Made by a program: the position numbers and the translations under genes. 23,409 nucleotides of DNA from Treponema sp. Its GTDB lineage: Bacteria; Spirochaetota; Spirochaetia; Treponematales; Breznakiellaceae. This document shows, one piece after another, positions 15,109-22,316 of the stretch. The notes under the pieces are model-generated. The model had not been told where the DNA came from. It saw nothing but the letters and a program-made list of their open reading frames with translations, and did not search any database. Within the stretch, counting starts at the first letter, position 1; each line of letters begins with the position of its first letter. The stretch lies in assembly GCA_031259515.1 (NCBI GenBank), contig JAIRLK010000348.1:1-23409 (forward strand). Reading direction: 5' to 3'.

Positions 15109-16329
15109 ATGTGCGGTTTCTTCAATAAGCGGCTTTCCCTTCTAATGTTCCTGTTGACGGCGGCCTTGGTTTTGCTTCCACCGGCTTGGGGAGAGGTGTT
15201 TTTTTATAAGCATAAGACGGGGGACAAGTACCGTATTCTTTCGACGGTGAACGAATCGGTGTACATGGACCGGAGGTTGAGCCATAGGGCGGAGGTTTTG
15301 AACCGGATCGCGGTAACGGTGGAGGAGGAAGCGGGAGGCCGCGCCCGGCATAGGGGGCAGTTCCAGACAGCGGAACGGGCGGTTGGACAAGGAGGTATGA
15401 GTTATCAGTGGGCCCGGGACTACGAGTCGGTGTTTGAACGGGACCGGCAGGGGTATATCACCATAGACAAGGGGTATTTTATGCCCGTGGTGCGGAACGT
15501 ACCGGTCTTCCCGGCCTGGGACCTTAAACCGGGGGATACCTGGAGCGCCGAGGGGCACGAGGTACACGATTTCCGGGACAGTTTCGGCATAGACGATCCC
15601 TATCGTATTTCCTTTACGGCGAATTATACCTATCTGGGGATGCGGAAGCGGCAGGGAAAGGAATACCCGGCCTTTTCTGTGTCCTACCGGGTATTCAACG
15701 AGCCGGAGGCGGTTCAGGGGCGGATATGGCCTTGGCGTATCATAGAGGCTTCGGATCAGGTGGTGTTCTGGGATTTTGAGATGGGACAGGCGCGCGCTTA
15801 CGAGGAGGAGTTCCGCGTCGTGTTAGAGCTTTCCAACGGGAGGACGGTGGAATACCGGGGTAATGCGGAAGCGGAGATTCTGGAGTCTTCCGGGATGGAC
15901 AAGGAGCGTATTGCCGGGGAAATAGAACGGGACCTGGACAGTCTGGGGATGGGGGACGCCTCGGTGCGGGTCGTGGAAGACGGGATAGCCATAAGCCTTG
16001 AAAACATTCAGTTTGACGCCGATTCGGCGGTTTTATTGCCAGGGGAGACGGCCAAGCTGGACAAGATCGGGGAGATCCTCCTCAAGTACCGGGATCGGGA
16101 CATCCTGGTAGGAGGGCATACGGCCCTGGCGGGAACGGCTGAGGGACGGCAGCGGCTCTCCGGAGAGAGGGCCGCCGCTGTGGCGGATTACTTCATTAAA
16201 CGGCAGGTCAGGGATGCGGATCGTATCGTCGTCCGGGGCTTTGGGGCGGAACAGCCCCTGGGGGACAACGGGACCGAAAAAGGACGGCAGCGGAACCGGC
16301 GGGTCGAGATCACTCTACTTGAAAACTAG
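15109..16329 (+). CDS. OmpA-domain cell-envelope protein
   Basis: A 406-residue exported protein. The N-terminus has basic residues, a hydrophobic core and a cleavage site near PAWG/E. The middle (about residues 28-290) is beta-rich, with many aromatic and charged residues, and I do not recognise it as a known domain. The last 112 residues form an OmpA/MotB peptidoglycan-binding domain: ISLENIQFDADSAVLLPGE, then LVGGHTALAGTAEGRQRLS, then GFGAEQPLGDNG and RQRNRRVEI. It should tether the envelope to peptidoglycan. The start ATG lacks a clear ribosome site and may be nearly leaderless. It is followed 27 bp later by prs. OmpA-domain proteins with a long soluble N-terminal part are common in treponemes. 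Confidence 0.88.
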   Translation: MCGFFNKRLSLLMFLLTAALVLLPPAWGEVFFYKHKTGDKYRILSTVNESVYMDRRLSHRAEVLNRIAVTVEEEAGGRARHRGQFQTAERAVGQGGMSYQWARDYESVFERDRQGYITIDKGYFMPVVRNVPVFPAWDLKPGDTWSAEGHEVHDFRDSFGIDDPYRISFTANYTYLGMRKRQGKEYPAFSVSYRVFNEPEAVQGRIWPWRIIEASDQVVFWDFEMGQARAYEEEFRVVLELSNGRTVEYRGNAEAEILESSGMDKERIAGEIERDLDSLGMGDASVRVVEDGIAISLENIQFDADSAVLLPGETAKLDKIGEILLKYRDRDILVGGHTALAGTAEGRQRLSGERAAAVADYFIKRQVRDADRIVVRGFGAEQPLGDNGTEKGRQRNRRVEITLLEN

Positions 16330-16356
16330 CCGCTTATAGGGTATAAATGAATACTC

Positions 16357-17568
16357 ATGAAGCATACCGGGCCTGAAAATCTTGTCATCCTTGCATGTCC
16401 GGGGGGTGAAGTATTCGCCGATGAAGTTATTCATCATCTGAAAAAAAGGTATCATCATAAATTCAACAAGACCCTATCGAATATGGCAAAAAAATACGCC
16501 ATGGATGCGGACGCGGTGATGCGCCATGTCAGCTTTATCTATGACGCGCTGCGGGACGAGGTCGGGATTCATACCCCCCGTTTCAAGGCCCCCGCCCGTT
16601 TTATTCTGTTTCCCAATGGGGAAATCAAGGCCGAAATCCTTGAGTCTGTCAGGGGTAAGGATGTTTATATTGTCCAGGACCCGGAAAACCACTATCCCCT
16701 GAGTTTTAACGACGGCGCCCTTAAAATGCCCCTTACGGTAAACGATCACCTTATGACCGTCCTGGTAACCGTTGACGCAGTGAAACAGGCAGGGGCGGCT
16801 CGTATCACCCTGGTAACGCCGGTTTATCCCTATTCCCGGCAGCACAAGAAAAAAGGCCGGGAAGGGGTTACCGCGGGCCGTATCGGGTATATCCTGGAAT
16901 CCCTGGGAGTGGACCGTATCATCACCCTGGATATTCATTCCCGGGAAATAGGGAACGGGTTCAACTCCATGCGTATGGAGAACCTTCATGCCAGCTATCA
17001 GATTATCAGGCAGCTTTCCAGGATCGCCGAAATCCAGAGCGGCGATTTTGTCGTGGTCTCCCCGGATACAGGGGCGGTGGACAGGAATAAATTTTACGCC
17101 ACCGCCTTTAAGAAGCCCCTGGCCCTGCTCTATAAAGAACGGGACTATTCCCGAGTTTCCAAGGATGCCAAGGAAAACAACATCGCCGAGATTAAGCTCT
17201 TGGGGAATGTTCGGGACAAGACGGTGTTCATGGCCGACGACATGCTGGGTACCGGCGGCACCCTCCTCAAGGCCATGCAGTTCCTGAGGGAACAGGGGGC
17301 GAGGAAGGTGATAGCCGGCATCAGCCTTCCCCTGTTTTCCGGGAACGCCATAGAGCATTTTGACGCCGCTTTCCGGGACGGGCTTTTTTACCGCATCATC
17401 GGGACCAATGCGGTCTATCAGGAAGAACTCCTTACCCGGGAATGGTACATCAGCGTGAACATCACGAAGCTTTTCGCCCAAACCATTTCCCGTCTCCACC
17501 AGGATCAGTCCCTCAGTTCCCTCTTGGACAACCGGGAGATCATCGAGAAGCTTTTGGCGGATAATTGA
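16357..17568 (+). CDS. prs: Ribose-phosphate pyrophosphokinase (PRPP synthetase), long spirochaete form
   Basis: Makes phosphoribosyl pyrophosphate from ribose 5-phosphate and ATP in the cytoplasm for purine, pyrimidine, NAD and His synthesis. At 403 residues it is about 85 longer than typical bacterial enzymes, mostly because of an extra N-terminal section (about residues 25-80); long versions are known in spirochaetes. Recognisable parts are YPYSRQHKKKG at 158-168 (the flexible catalytic loop region), RIITLDIHSREIGNGF at about 187-202, VVSPDTGAVDR at 233-243, and the PRPP-binding loop FMADDMLGTGGT at 291-302. The start ATG at 16357 has a weak TATAGGG site. It lies between the OmpA-type gene and a HAD phosphatase on the same strand. 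Confidence 0.9.
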   Translation: MKHTGPENLVILACPGGEVFADEVIHHLKKRYHHKFNKTLSNMAKKYAMDADAVMRHVSFIYDALRDEVGIHTPRFKAPARFILFPNGEIKAEILESVRGKDVYIVQDPENHYPLSFNDGALKMPLTVNDHLMTVLVTVDAVKQAGAARITLVTPVYPYSRQHKKKGREGVTAGRIGYILESLGVDRIITLDIHSREIGNGFNSMRMENLHASYQIIRQLSRIAEIQSGDFVVVSPDTGAVDRNKFYATAFKKPLALLYKERDYSRVSKDAKENNIAEIKLLGNVRDKTVFMADDMLGTGGTLLKAMQFLREQGARKVIAGISLPLFSGNAIEHFDAAFRDGLFYRIIGTNAVYQEELLTREWYISVNITKLFAQTISRLHQDQSLSSLLDNREIIEKLLADN

Positions 17569-17572
17569 GAGG

Positions 17573-17620
17573 ATGAAGGCGGAAGGAGGCGGGATCGGGC
17601 GGGATCCCTTCGAGCTATGA
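17573..17620 (+). promoter_or_regulatory. Short upstream ORF and structured spacer before the HAD gene
   Basis: A 15-codon ORF (ATG at 17573) ends with TGA overlapping the HAD start as ATGA. Inside it, AAGGAGG (17583-17589) lies 27 nt before the HAD ATG. Between them GGGATC (17591-17596) and GATCCC (17603-17608) form a 6-bp hairpin. Folding would loop out 18 nt and leave an effective spacing of 9 nt. Either coupling through the short ORF or the looped-out spacer could explain how the HAD start is read. Confidence 0.4.
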
Positions 17621-18285
17621 CGATCTACCGTATTCCCCCAACCATTTCCGCCCTTCTTTTTGACATGGACAACACCCTCTACTCCAATGAGGAATACCTG
17701 CGGTTCCAGTTTGAAAGCCCTGTACGGCGGCTGGCGGAAATTAGAAATACCAGCTTTGATGAAACGCAGCGGGAAATCGCCGAATACCGGAAGACCTGGG
17801 CGGCGGAACATGGCGCGGCTCAGGGATACTCCCAGATAAGCCTGGGGAATGTCTTTCTGGCCTTTGGCGTTTCCATCAAAGAAACCGTCCGCTGGCGGGA
17901 GGAACTTTACGAACCGGCGCGGTTCCTCAAGAAGGACCCCAAACTCCGGGGAACCCTTTCGGCGCTGGCATCATCCTTTTCCCTGGCAGTGGTAACCAAT
18001 AACCCGGTCCTGGTGGCCCGGAAGACCCTTGCTGTTTTGGGGGTGGAGGATCTCTTCGGCGTCCTGGTCGGTCTTGATACGTGCGGGGTATCCAAACCCC
18101 ACACGGCTCCTTTCCTGAAAGGGGCGGAACTTTTAGAGGCGTCCCCGGAAACCTGCGTTTCCATTGGAGACAGGTACGACATAGACATCGCCCTGCCCCT
18201 GAAACTCGGCATGGGGGGCATACTCGTGGACGGGGTGGAAGATGTATACGGTCTGGGTAACTGGGGGGCTTTGCGTAATTTGTAG
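17617..18285 (+). CDS. HAD-superfamily hydrolase (pyrimidine nucleotidase / phosphoglycolate-phosphatase-like)
   Basis: A 222-residue cytoplasmic phosphatase. Motif I is LFDMDNTLY with nucleophile Asp16 and acid/base Asp18, motif II is VVTNNP at 125-130, motif III is Lys160 in GVSKPH, and motif IV is IGDRYDIDI around Asp185 and Asp188. The helical cap between motifs I and II (about residues 22-105) places it in subfamily I, which includes nucleotidases and phosphoglycolate phosphatase. DMDNTLY resembles the YjjG/SDT1-like pyrimidine nucleotidase group. The substrate is not certain. It follows prs with a 48-bp gap, and a nucleotide-related role would suit that neighbour. The ATG at 17617 lacks a ribosome site close by (see the structured spacer). 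Its stop lies inside a terminator hairpin. Confidence 0.87.
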   Translation: MTIYRIPPTISALLFDMDNTLYSNEEYLRFQFESPVRRLAEIRNTSFDETQREIAEYRKTWAAEHGAAQGYSQISLGNVFLAFGVSIKETVRWREELYEPARFLKKDPKLRGTLSALASSFSLAVVTNNPVLVARKTLAVLGVEDLFGVLVGLDTCGVSKPHTAPFLKGAELLEASPETCVSIGDRYDIDIALPLKLGMGGILVDGVEDVYGLGNWGALRNL

Positions 18286-18303
18286 AGAGAATTACGCATT
18301 TTA
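18272..18303 (+). terminator. Intrinsic terminator overlapping the HAD stop codon
   Basis: TGCGTAATT (18272-18280) and AATTACGCA (18290-18298) form a perfect 9-bp stem with a 9-nt loop that contains the TAG stop (18283-18285), followed by TTTTA. It should end the operon that includes prs and the HAD gene. Confidence 0.7.
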
Positions 18304-18372
18304 CCCCCGCGGGGATCTGCCCCGCAACGCCCCCGCAGACCCCCGGAGGTTTGGGACAGCCTCGCTGTGGTA
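18304..18372. repeat. C/G-rich intergenic segment with nested small palindromes
   Basis: This differs sharply in composition from its surroundings. It contains CCCCGCGGGG (18305-18314), and GCGGGG (18309-18314) pairs with CCCCGC (18320-18325) around a 5-nt loop. Further C5 runs and GGAGG follow. It resembles an intergenic repeat unit, but only one copy lies in this window, so its repetitive nature is unproven. Confidence 0.35.
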
Positions 18373-18390
18373 AATGTCAAATTGTTGCTC

Positions 18391-18419
18391 TTGTAAAAGT
18401 CGTGCCTGTAGAATATACT
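18391..18419 (+). promoter_or_regulatory. Predicted promoter for the corA leader
   Basis: TTGTAA (18391-18396), a 17-bp spacer, TATACT (18414-18419). The transcript would start near 18426 and carry about 260 nt before the CorA-type start codon, including the 37-codon ORF. Confidence 0.6.
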
Positions 18420-18499
18420 CATCCTATTCTGCTTATATGTTTCGTACCAGTGAACTTCGTATGAAGGCTCATAAAATCCCTTTTCAAGGAGGAAATGTC

Positions 18500-18613
18500 A
18501 TGTCCGATTCGGACGGTGGCGGTAGTTTACCCGGCTATCACTATGACTTCATACATGCCCTAAGGCATAACATTAAACACGGGCAGTTTACGGCATTTCC
18601 CCGGGGAGCCTGA
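18500..18613 (+). CDS. Small leader ORF (37 aa) upstream of the CorA-type gene
   Basis: ATG at 18500 is preceded by a perfect AAGGAGG (18486-18492) with 7-nt spacing, the best ribosome site in this part of the window. It encodes 37 residues, including GYHYDFIHALRHNIKHGQF, and stops at TGA 18611-18613, 72 bp before the CorA-type start. A longer 79-codon frame beginning at 18374 is unlikely because it starts before the predicted promoter. No family recognised and no membrane segment. It could be a regulatory leader peptide or a small free-standing protein. Confidence 0.5.
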   Translation: MSDSDGGGSLPGYHYDFIHALRHNIKHGQFTAFPRGA

Positions 18614-18640
18614 GCGGGCGGTAATATACGCCGCGTGCGG

Positions 18641-18682
18641 AACCTTTTGGTTTCTTCGGGCCTGTAAACCATAGGAGAAACC
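18641..18682 (+). promoter_or_regulatory. Mutually exclusive hairpins at the CorA-type ribosome site
   Basis: GGTTTCT (18649-18655) can pair with AGAAACC (18676-18682), which would cover part of the GGAGA ribosome site. The same GGTTT can instead pair with AAACC (18666-18670), leaving the site free, or AACC (18641-18644) can pair with GGTT. This is a layout expected of a translational switch, though such short stems also arise by chance. Confidence 0.4.
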
Positions 18683-18685
18683 ATC

Positions 18686-19675
18686 ATGATTGTAATTCGA
18701 ACTCAAGGCGAATACGGGCTCACGGAAACCGATACGGTAGCCAAGGGGTGTTGGATTGATGCCAGAGACCTTACCAAAGCGGACCTTAAACGGTTGCAGC
18801 ATGAATTCAACATTTCAGGAGAATTGCTTACCGACATCATGGATGCCGACGAGCAGGCCCGGATCGAAAAAGAGGATGATTATACCGCGCTCATCGTGCG
18901 GCTTCCGGTCTATGACGACTCTTACGAAGTTTCCTTCTTTACCCTCCCCCTGGGAATCGTCCTTTTTTCCGATAAAATCGTAACGATTTGCCAGCGTTCC
19001 AGCGACGCCCTGGACGATCTGCTCAAAAACCGGATACGGGGGTTCAACATACGGAATAAGAGCGCCTTCGTCCTCAATCTGCTGGGCCGGGCGGCTTTCA
19101 CTTTCCTCAAGTCTTTGAAGGAGCTCAACAAGCGGACCAACAGCATAGAACGGGAACTTCAGCGGTCTATCAAAAACAACGAGCTCATTCAGCTTCTTTC
19201 CCTGCAAAAGTCCCTGGTGTACTTCACAACGAGCATCAAGACCAACGAACTGCTCCTGGAAAAGCTCCAAAAATCGCCGTTTTTCAGGTTCAAGGAGGAT
19301 GAACGGGAACTTTTGGAAGACGTGCTTACGGAAAACAAACAGGCTATAGAAATGGCCAACATCTATTCGTCGATTCTGACGGGGACCATGGACGCCTTTG
19401 CCAGCGTCATTTCCAATAACCTGAACATCGTCATGAAGCGGCTGACCATCGTGTCCATCGTCCTTATGATCCCAACCCTGATCTACAGCTTCTACGGCAT
19501 GAATGTGGGCCTTCCGTTTCAGAGCCATCGTTTCGTAGGCGGGGGCGTCCTTTGTATAAGCCTGTTGGCTTCTATCTTTGGCGCGATACTCCTCACGACG
19601 GAATGGAAGCGCAAGAAACTGAATATCCAGGGGAAGATGAAACGCCCCGCGTTTTATTCTCCCATAAGCCTTTAG
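18686..19675 (+). CDS. CorA-family divalent cation transporter (Mg2+/Co2+)
   Basis: A 329-residue inner-membrane transporter, close to the usual CorA length. A long cytoplasmic N-terminal domain (about residues 1-245), rich in charged helices, is followed by TM1 (TIVSIVLMIPTLIYSF). The signature YGMN follows at 270-273, then a short loop, then TM2 (GGGVLCISLLASIFGAILL) and a basic tail. GMN is the ion-selecting motif of CorA pentameric channels. The start ATG follows GGAG with 8-nt spacing. The gene stands alone, with its own predicted promoter and a long leader, and is convergent with birA. Magnesium is the default substrate; other divalent ions are possible for this family. Confidence 0.9.
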   Translation: MIVIRTQGEYGLTETDTVAKGCWIDARDLTKADLKRLQHEFNISGELLTDIMDADEQARIEKEDDYTALIVRLPVYDDSYEVSFFTLPLGIVLFSDKIVTICQRSSDALDDLLKNRIRGFNIRNKSAFVLNLLGRAAFTFLKSLKELNKRTNSIERELQRSIKNNELIQLLSLQKSLVYFTTSIKTNELLLEKLQKSPFFRFKEDERELLEDVLTENKQAIEMANIYSSILTGTMDAFASVISNNLNIVMKRLTIVSIVLMIPTLIYSFYGMNVGLPFQSHRFVGGGVLCISLLASIFGAILLTTEWKRKKLNIQGKMKRPAFYSPISL

Positions 19676-19712
19676 CCGCCAATGCAGAGAGGGGGCTCTG
19701 GCCTGTGATAAT

Positions 19713-19739
19713 GCGCCTGGTGAACGCCAACACCGGCGC
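19713..19739. terminator. Hairpin between the convergent corA-type gene and birA
   Basis: GCGCC-T-GGTG (19713-19722) pairs with CACC-GGCGC (19731-19739), giving nine base pairs with one bulged T and an 8-nt loop. It lies in the 79-bp gap between convergent genes and could serve either strand. No T-run follows directly on either side, so efficiency is unclear. Confidence 0.5.
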
Positions 19740-19754
19740 GGAAGAAGCGGCGTT

Positions 19755-20549
19755 TTATATATATCCTTCCAGCCCCCGGACCGATATTTCCCCGATCCCT
19801 AGGGTGCGGATCGTCCCGCCGGTCTCCCGCACCCGCAATTCGCCGAACCGGTTGATCCCCTCGGAAAAAACCAGAAGTTCTTCCCGAGGTTTTATCAGGC
19901 GGATAAACCGCCCCTGGTGGATCAAAAGGGCATTGTAGGCCGGAATGATATGCTCAAGCGAACCTTCGGTTACATAACGGTCGTACTCCGCTTCCAGCCG
20001 TTCCAGATACGCGGCGATCAAATCCCCCCGGTCAAAAGAGCGGCCGCATTCCAGAAAAAGGGACGTGGCCTTATGCTGGAGTTCCGGTGGAAATGCGGCG
20101 GCGTTAACGTTTAGCCCCAGGCCGGTCACCAACCAGGACACCGTATTCCCCGCCGCGCAGCCTTCGGATAAGAGGCCGCCGGTTTTTTTCCCCCCCAATA
20201 CCAGGTCGTTGGGCCACTTGAGCTTCACCTGCACCGCGTATTGTTCCCGCAGTATTGTGGCGATGCTATAAGCCGCCAGAATACCCGTTTCCCGGATCCG
20301 GCGGGGGTGAAAAGACGGCCTTTGTACGCAGCTCAACCAAATGCCGGTTCGAGGCGGGGAGAACCACCGCCGGTTCCCGCTTCCCCGCCCGGCGCTTTGG
20401 CTATCCGCCACCACCACGGCGCCGTCCGCCGCTCCTTCGGCGGCCAGGGCTTTGGCATAATCGTTGGTAGAGGAAAGGGTGTCAAAAAAATATAGGACCC
20501 CGCCGAAACGACGCGCCGCAAGCCTCCGCCGCAGTATTGATTCCTCCAC
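19755..20549 (-). CDS. birA: Biotin--[acetyl-CoA-carboxylase] ligase, short form without HTH
   Basis: Attaches biotin to the lysine of biotin carboxyl carrier proteins, in the cytoplasm, using ATP. The 264-residue protein has the catalytic core only: the N-terminal repressor HTH of E. coli-type BirA is absent, so it is a class I enzyme without direct DNA binding. Motifs are DTLSSTNDYAK at 23-33, ADSQSAGRGSGNRRW at 48-62 (the biotinyl-AMP loop; the usual GRGRxGR reads GRGSGNR here) and KLKWPNDLVLGGKKTGGLL at 109-127, followed by a small C-terminal domain. The start is GTG at 20549, 7 bp after the stop of the YcsI-family gene, so it is the last gene of the pxp-type operon. Confidence 0.92.
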   Translation of the reverse strand: MEESILRRRLAARRFGGVLYFFDTLSSTNDYAKALAAEGAADGAVVVADSQSAGRGSGNRRWFSPPRTGIWLSCVQRPSFHPRRIRETGILAAYSIATILREQYAVQVKLKWPNDLVLGGKKTGGLLSEGCAAGNTVSWLVTGLGLNVNAAAFPPELQHKATSLFLECGRSFDRGDLIAAYLERLEAEYDRYVTEGSLEHIIPAYNALLIHQGRFIRLIKPREELLVFSEGINRFGELRVRETGGTIRTLGIGEISVRGLEGYI

Positions 20550-20556
20550 CTTCGCT

Positions 20557-21345
20557 CTAAAATTTAAGCAGGGTGTTTTTTACATCGGTGATCAGCATGT
20601 GGCCCGGCGCGTGGGTTATGGCGATGGAAGGTTTGGCGCTCATCACCACCGACTGGGGCGTTACCCCGCAGGCCCAAAACACCGGCACTTCGCCGGGATG
20701 TATCGTAACGCTGTCGCCAAAATCCGGCTTGTTGATATCTTTGATACCGATGACTTCAGGGTCGCCGATGTGAACCGGGGCGCCGTGGACCCGGGGCATT
20801 GAGGCCGTAACAGTTACCGCTTTTACCACCTGGTCCGGCGGCAGGGGCCTCATGCTGACAACCATCTTGCCGTGGAAGATCCCCGCCGGTACGCAGTCAA
20901 TCGACGTGATGTACATGGGAACATTGCGGTCCTCCTCTATGTGGCGGACGGGAATATCGGAAGAGAGCAATTCGGATTCAAAAGAAAAACTACAGCCGAT
21001 AAGAAAACTCACAAAATCTTCCCGCCAATAGCGGACCACATCGGTGTACTCGCCTTCAAGAACGCCGTTTTTATAAATGCGGTATTTGGGAATATCCGCG
21101 GCGATATCCGCCCCGGGGGCGATACTATTAAGCCGCCGGCTCCCCTTGTCGCTCACCTCAAGAACCGGGCAGGATTTTGGGTTCCGCTGGGTGAAAAGCA
21201 AGAAATCGTAGGCATACTCCGCGGGAAGGACCGCGAGATTTGCTTGGGCGTAACCCGCGCACATCCCCGATGTCTGTTTAGTGTATTTGCCTTCCCGTAT
21301 CAACCAGCGGGCTTCTTTAGGCGGCATAGTGACATAATCAACCAT
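20557..21345 (-). CDS. YcsI/DUF1445-family putative hydro-lyase (D-glutamate cyclase-related)
   Basis: A 262-residue cytoplasmic protein matching the YcsI family (DUF1445, also called D-glutamate cyclase-like). Family-like features are SGMCAGYAQANLAVLP near residues 26-41, the central YWREDFVSFLIGCSFSFESE and VPMYITSID, and near the end GEVPVFWACGVTPQSV and AITHAPGHMLITD. In Bacillus subtilis ycsI lies with ycsF, ycsG, kipI and kipA, the same partners as here, but its exact reaction is not settled. The ATG at 21343-21345 follows AAAGGAG. The gene sits 13 bp after pxpC and 7 bp before birA, in one operon. Confidence 0.9.
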   Translation of the reverse strand: MVDYVTMPPKEARWLIREGKYTKQTSGMCAGYAQANLAVLPAEYAYDFLLFTQRNPKSCPVLEVSDKGSRRLNSIAPGADIAADIPKYRIYKNGVLEGEYTDVVRYWREDFVSFLIGCSFSFESELLSSDIPVRHIEEDRNVPMYITSIDCVPAGIFHGKMVVSMRPLPPDQVVKAVTVTASMPRVHGAPVHIGDPEVIGIKDINKPDFGDSVTIHPGEVPVFWACGVTPQSVVMSAKPSIAITHAPGHMLITDVKNTLLKF

Positions 21346-21358
21346 AACACAACTCCTT

Positions 21359-22315
21359 TCAGTTTTTTACCGGACAATAATCATCCAGGTTATAAAAAAA
21401 ATTTCGGTATTCTTTCAGCGCTTCCAGGCTTTCCTCAACGCCTGCTTCACGAAAATGTACCGCTGTTTTTGGACGGGCCTGAGCCAGTTTGGAACGGTCC
21501 GCGCTTATGACGGCGGCGATTTTGCAGTAGCCCCCGGTGGTCTGCCGTTCCGCCAGCATGATGATGGGCAGTCCGTCGCCGGGAACCTGTACGGAACCGA
21601 AGGCTATCCCGTCGGAAATAATATCCGCCGCTTTGACGTGTTCTATCTTTTCACCGGCCAGGCGTATGCCCATCCGGTCGCTGTCGAAACTCACCTTGTA
21701 GGGCGAGTTGAGAAAGGTCTTTTTTCCCGCTTCGGTAAAGGCGTCGTCCTGGGGTCCCATAATAACCCGGACCTGTATTTCAGGATCGTACCGGGGGATG
21801 TATGCTTTTTTCAGCTCCCGCTCCGGCCTATTGGCCGGGAGAACGCCGCCTCCAACTGGAAGCACATCACCCTTTTTAAGGGCCCGTCCCTGAAAGCCGC
21901 CGAATTTTCCCCGGAGGTTTGTGGAACGGCTTCCCATAATTTCAGGCACGTCTATGCCTCCCGATACGCTGAGGTAATTCCGCAGTCCCCCGGTGCAGAA
22001 CCCGCCGGCAAGAATATCTCCCGGCTTGGCACGGCAGCTTTGCCAGAGGGCCAGGGGTTTTCCGTTCAGGGTATACGCACAATCGCCGCCGGTTACCGCG
22101 AAAAGCGCTTCGTCCAAAAACTCAACGCTGATGCCTTTGAGGGTTATTTCTATCACCGCTGCGGAGGCATCATTCCCGGTGAGGAAGTTGGCAACTCTGG
22201 CGGCGTATTCGTCCATCGCCCCTGATACGGACACGCCGTACCGCTGATAGCCGTACCGGCCGAGATCTTCCACCAAAGCCGTCATGCCGGGGTCGATAAT
22301 TTTGATGGCCCCCAT
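21359..22315 (-). CDS. pxpC: 5-oxoprolinase subunit C (KipA-like, biotin-dependent carboxyltransferase family)
   Basis: A 318-residue protein of the CT_A_B family. With PxpA and PxpB it forms the ATP-dependent bacterial 5-oxoprolinase that opens 5-oxoproline to glutamate. Typical motifs are IDPGMTALVEDLGRYGYQRY at the N-terminus, VSGAMDEYAARVANFL, LSVSGGIDVPEIMGSRST in the middle, GPQDDAFTEAGKKTFL, and SDGIAFGSVQVPGDGLPII in the last third. The length is normal for KipA. The ATG at 22313-22315 follows AAGGAGG and lies one base after the pxpB stop, so the two are translated together. The same fold occurs in urea amidolyase and allophanate hydrolase, so a different amide substrate is possible. 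Confidence 0.92.
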   Translation of the reverse strand: MGAIKIIDPGMTALVEDLGRYGYQRYGVSVSGAMDEYAARVANFLTGNDASAAVIEITLKGISVEFLDEALFAVTGGDCAYTLNGKPLALWQSCRAKPGDILAGGFCTGGLRNYLSVSGGIDVPEIMGSRSTNLRGKFGGFQGRALKKGDVLPVGGGVLPANRPERELKKAYIPRYDPEIQVRVIMGPQDDAFTEAGKKTFLNSPYKVSFDSDRMGIRLAGEKIEHVKAADIISDGIAFGSVQVPGDGLPIIMLAERQTTGGYCKIAAVISADRSKLAQARPKTAVHFREAGVEESLEALKEYRNFFYNLDDYCPVKN

Positions 22316-22316
22316 G

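Noticed and set aside
16474..17811. Long minus-strand frame of 445 codons opposite prs
   Set aside because: It is antisense to prs, which has clear motifs and a family match. The product has shadow-like composition (many Gly, Val, Arg, His) and no motif.
18420..18685. M-box or other known magnesium riboswitch before the CorA-type gene
   Set aside because: I could not find the conserved M-box core sequences, so only an unspecific structured leader is reported.
21455..22225. Plus-strand frame of 256 codons opposite pxpC
   Set aside because: pxpC is strongly supported by family motifs and operon spacing; the antisense frame is a shadow.
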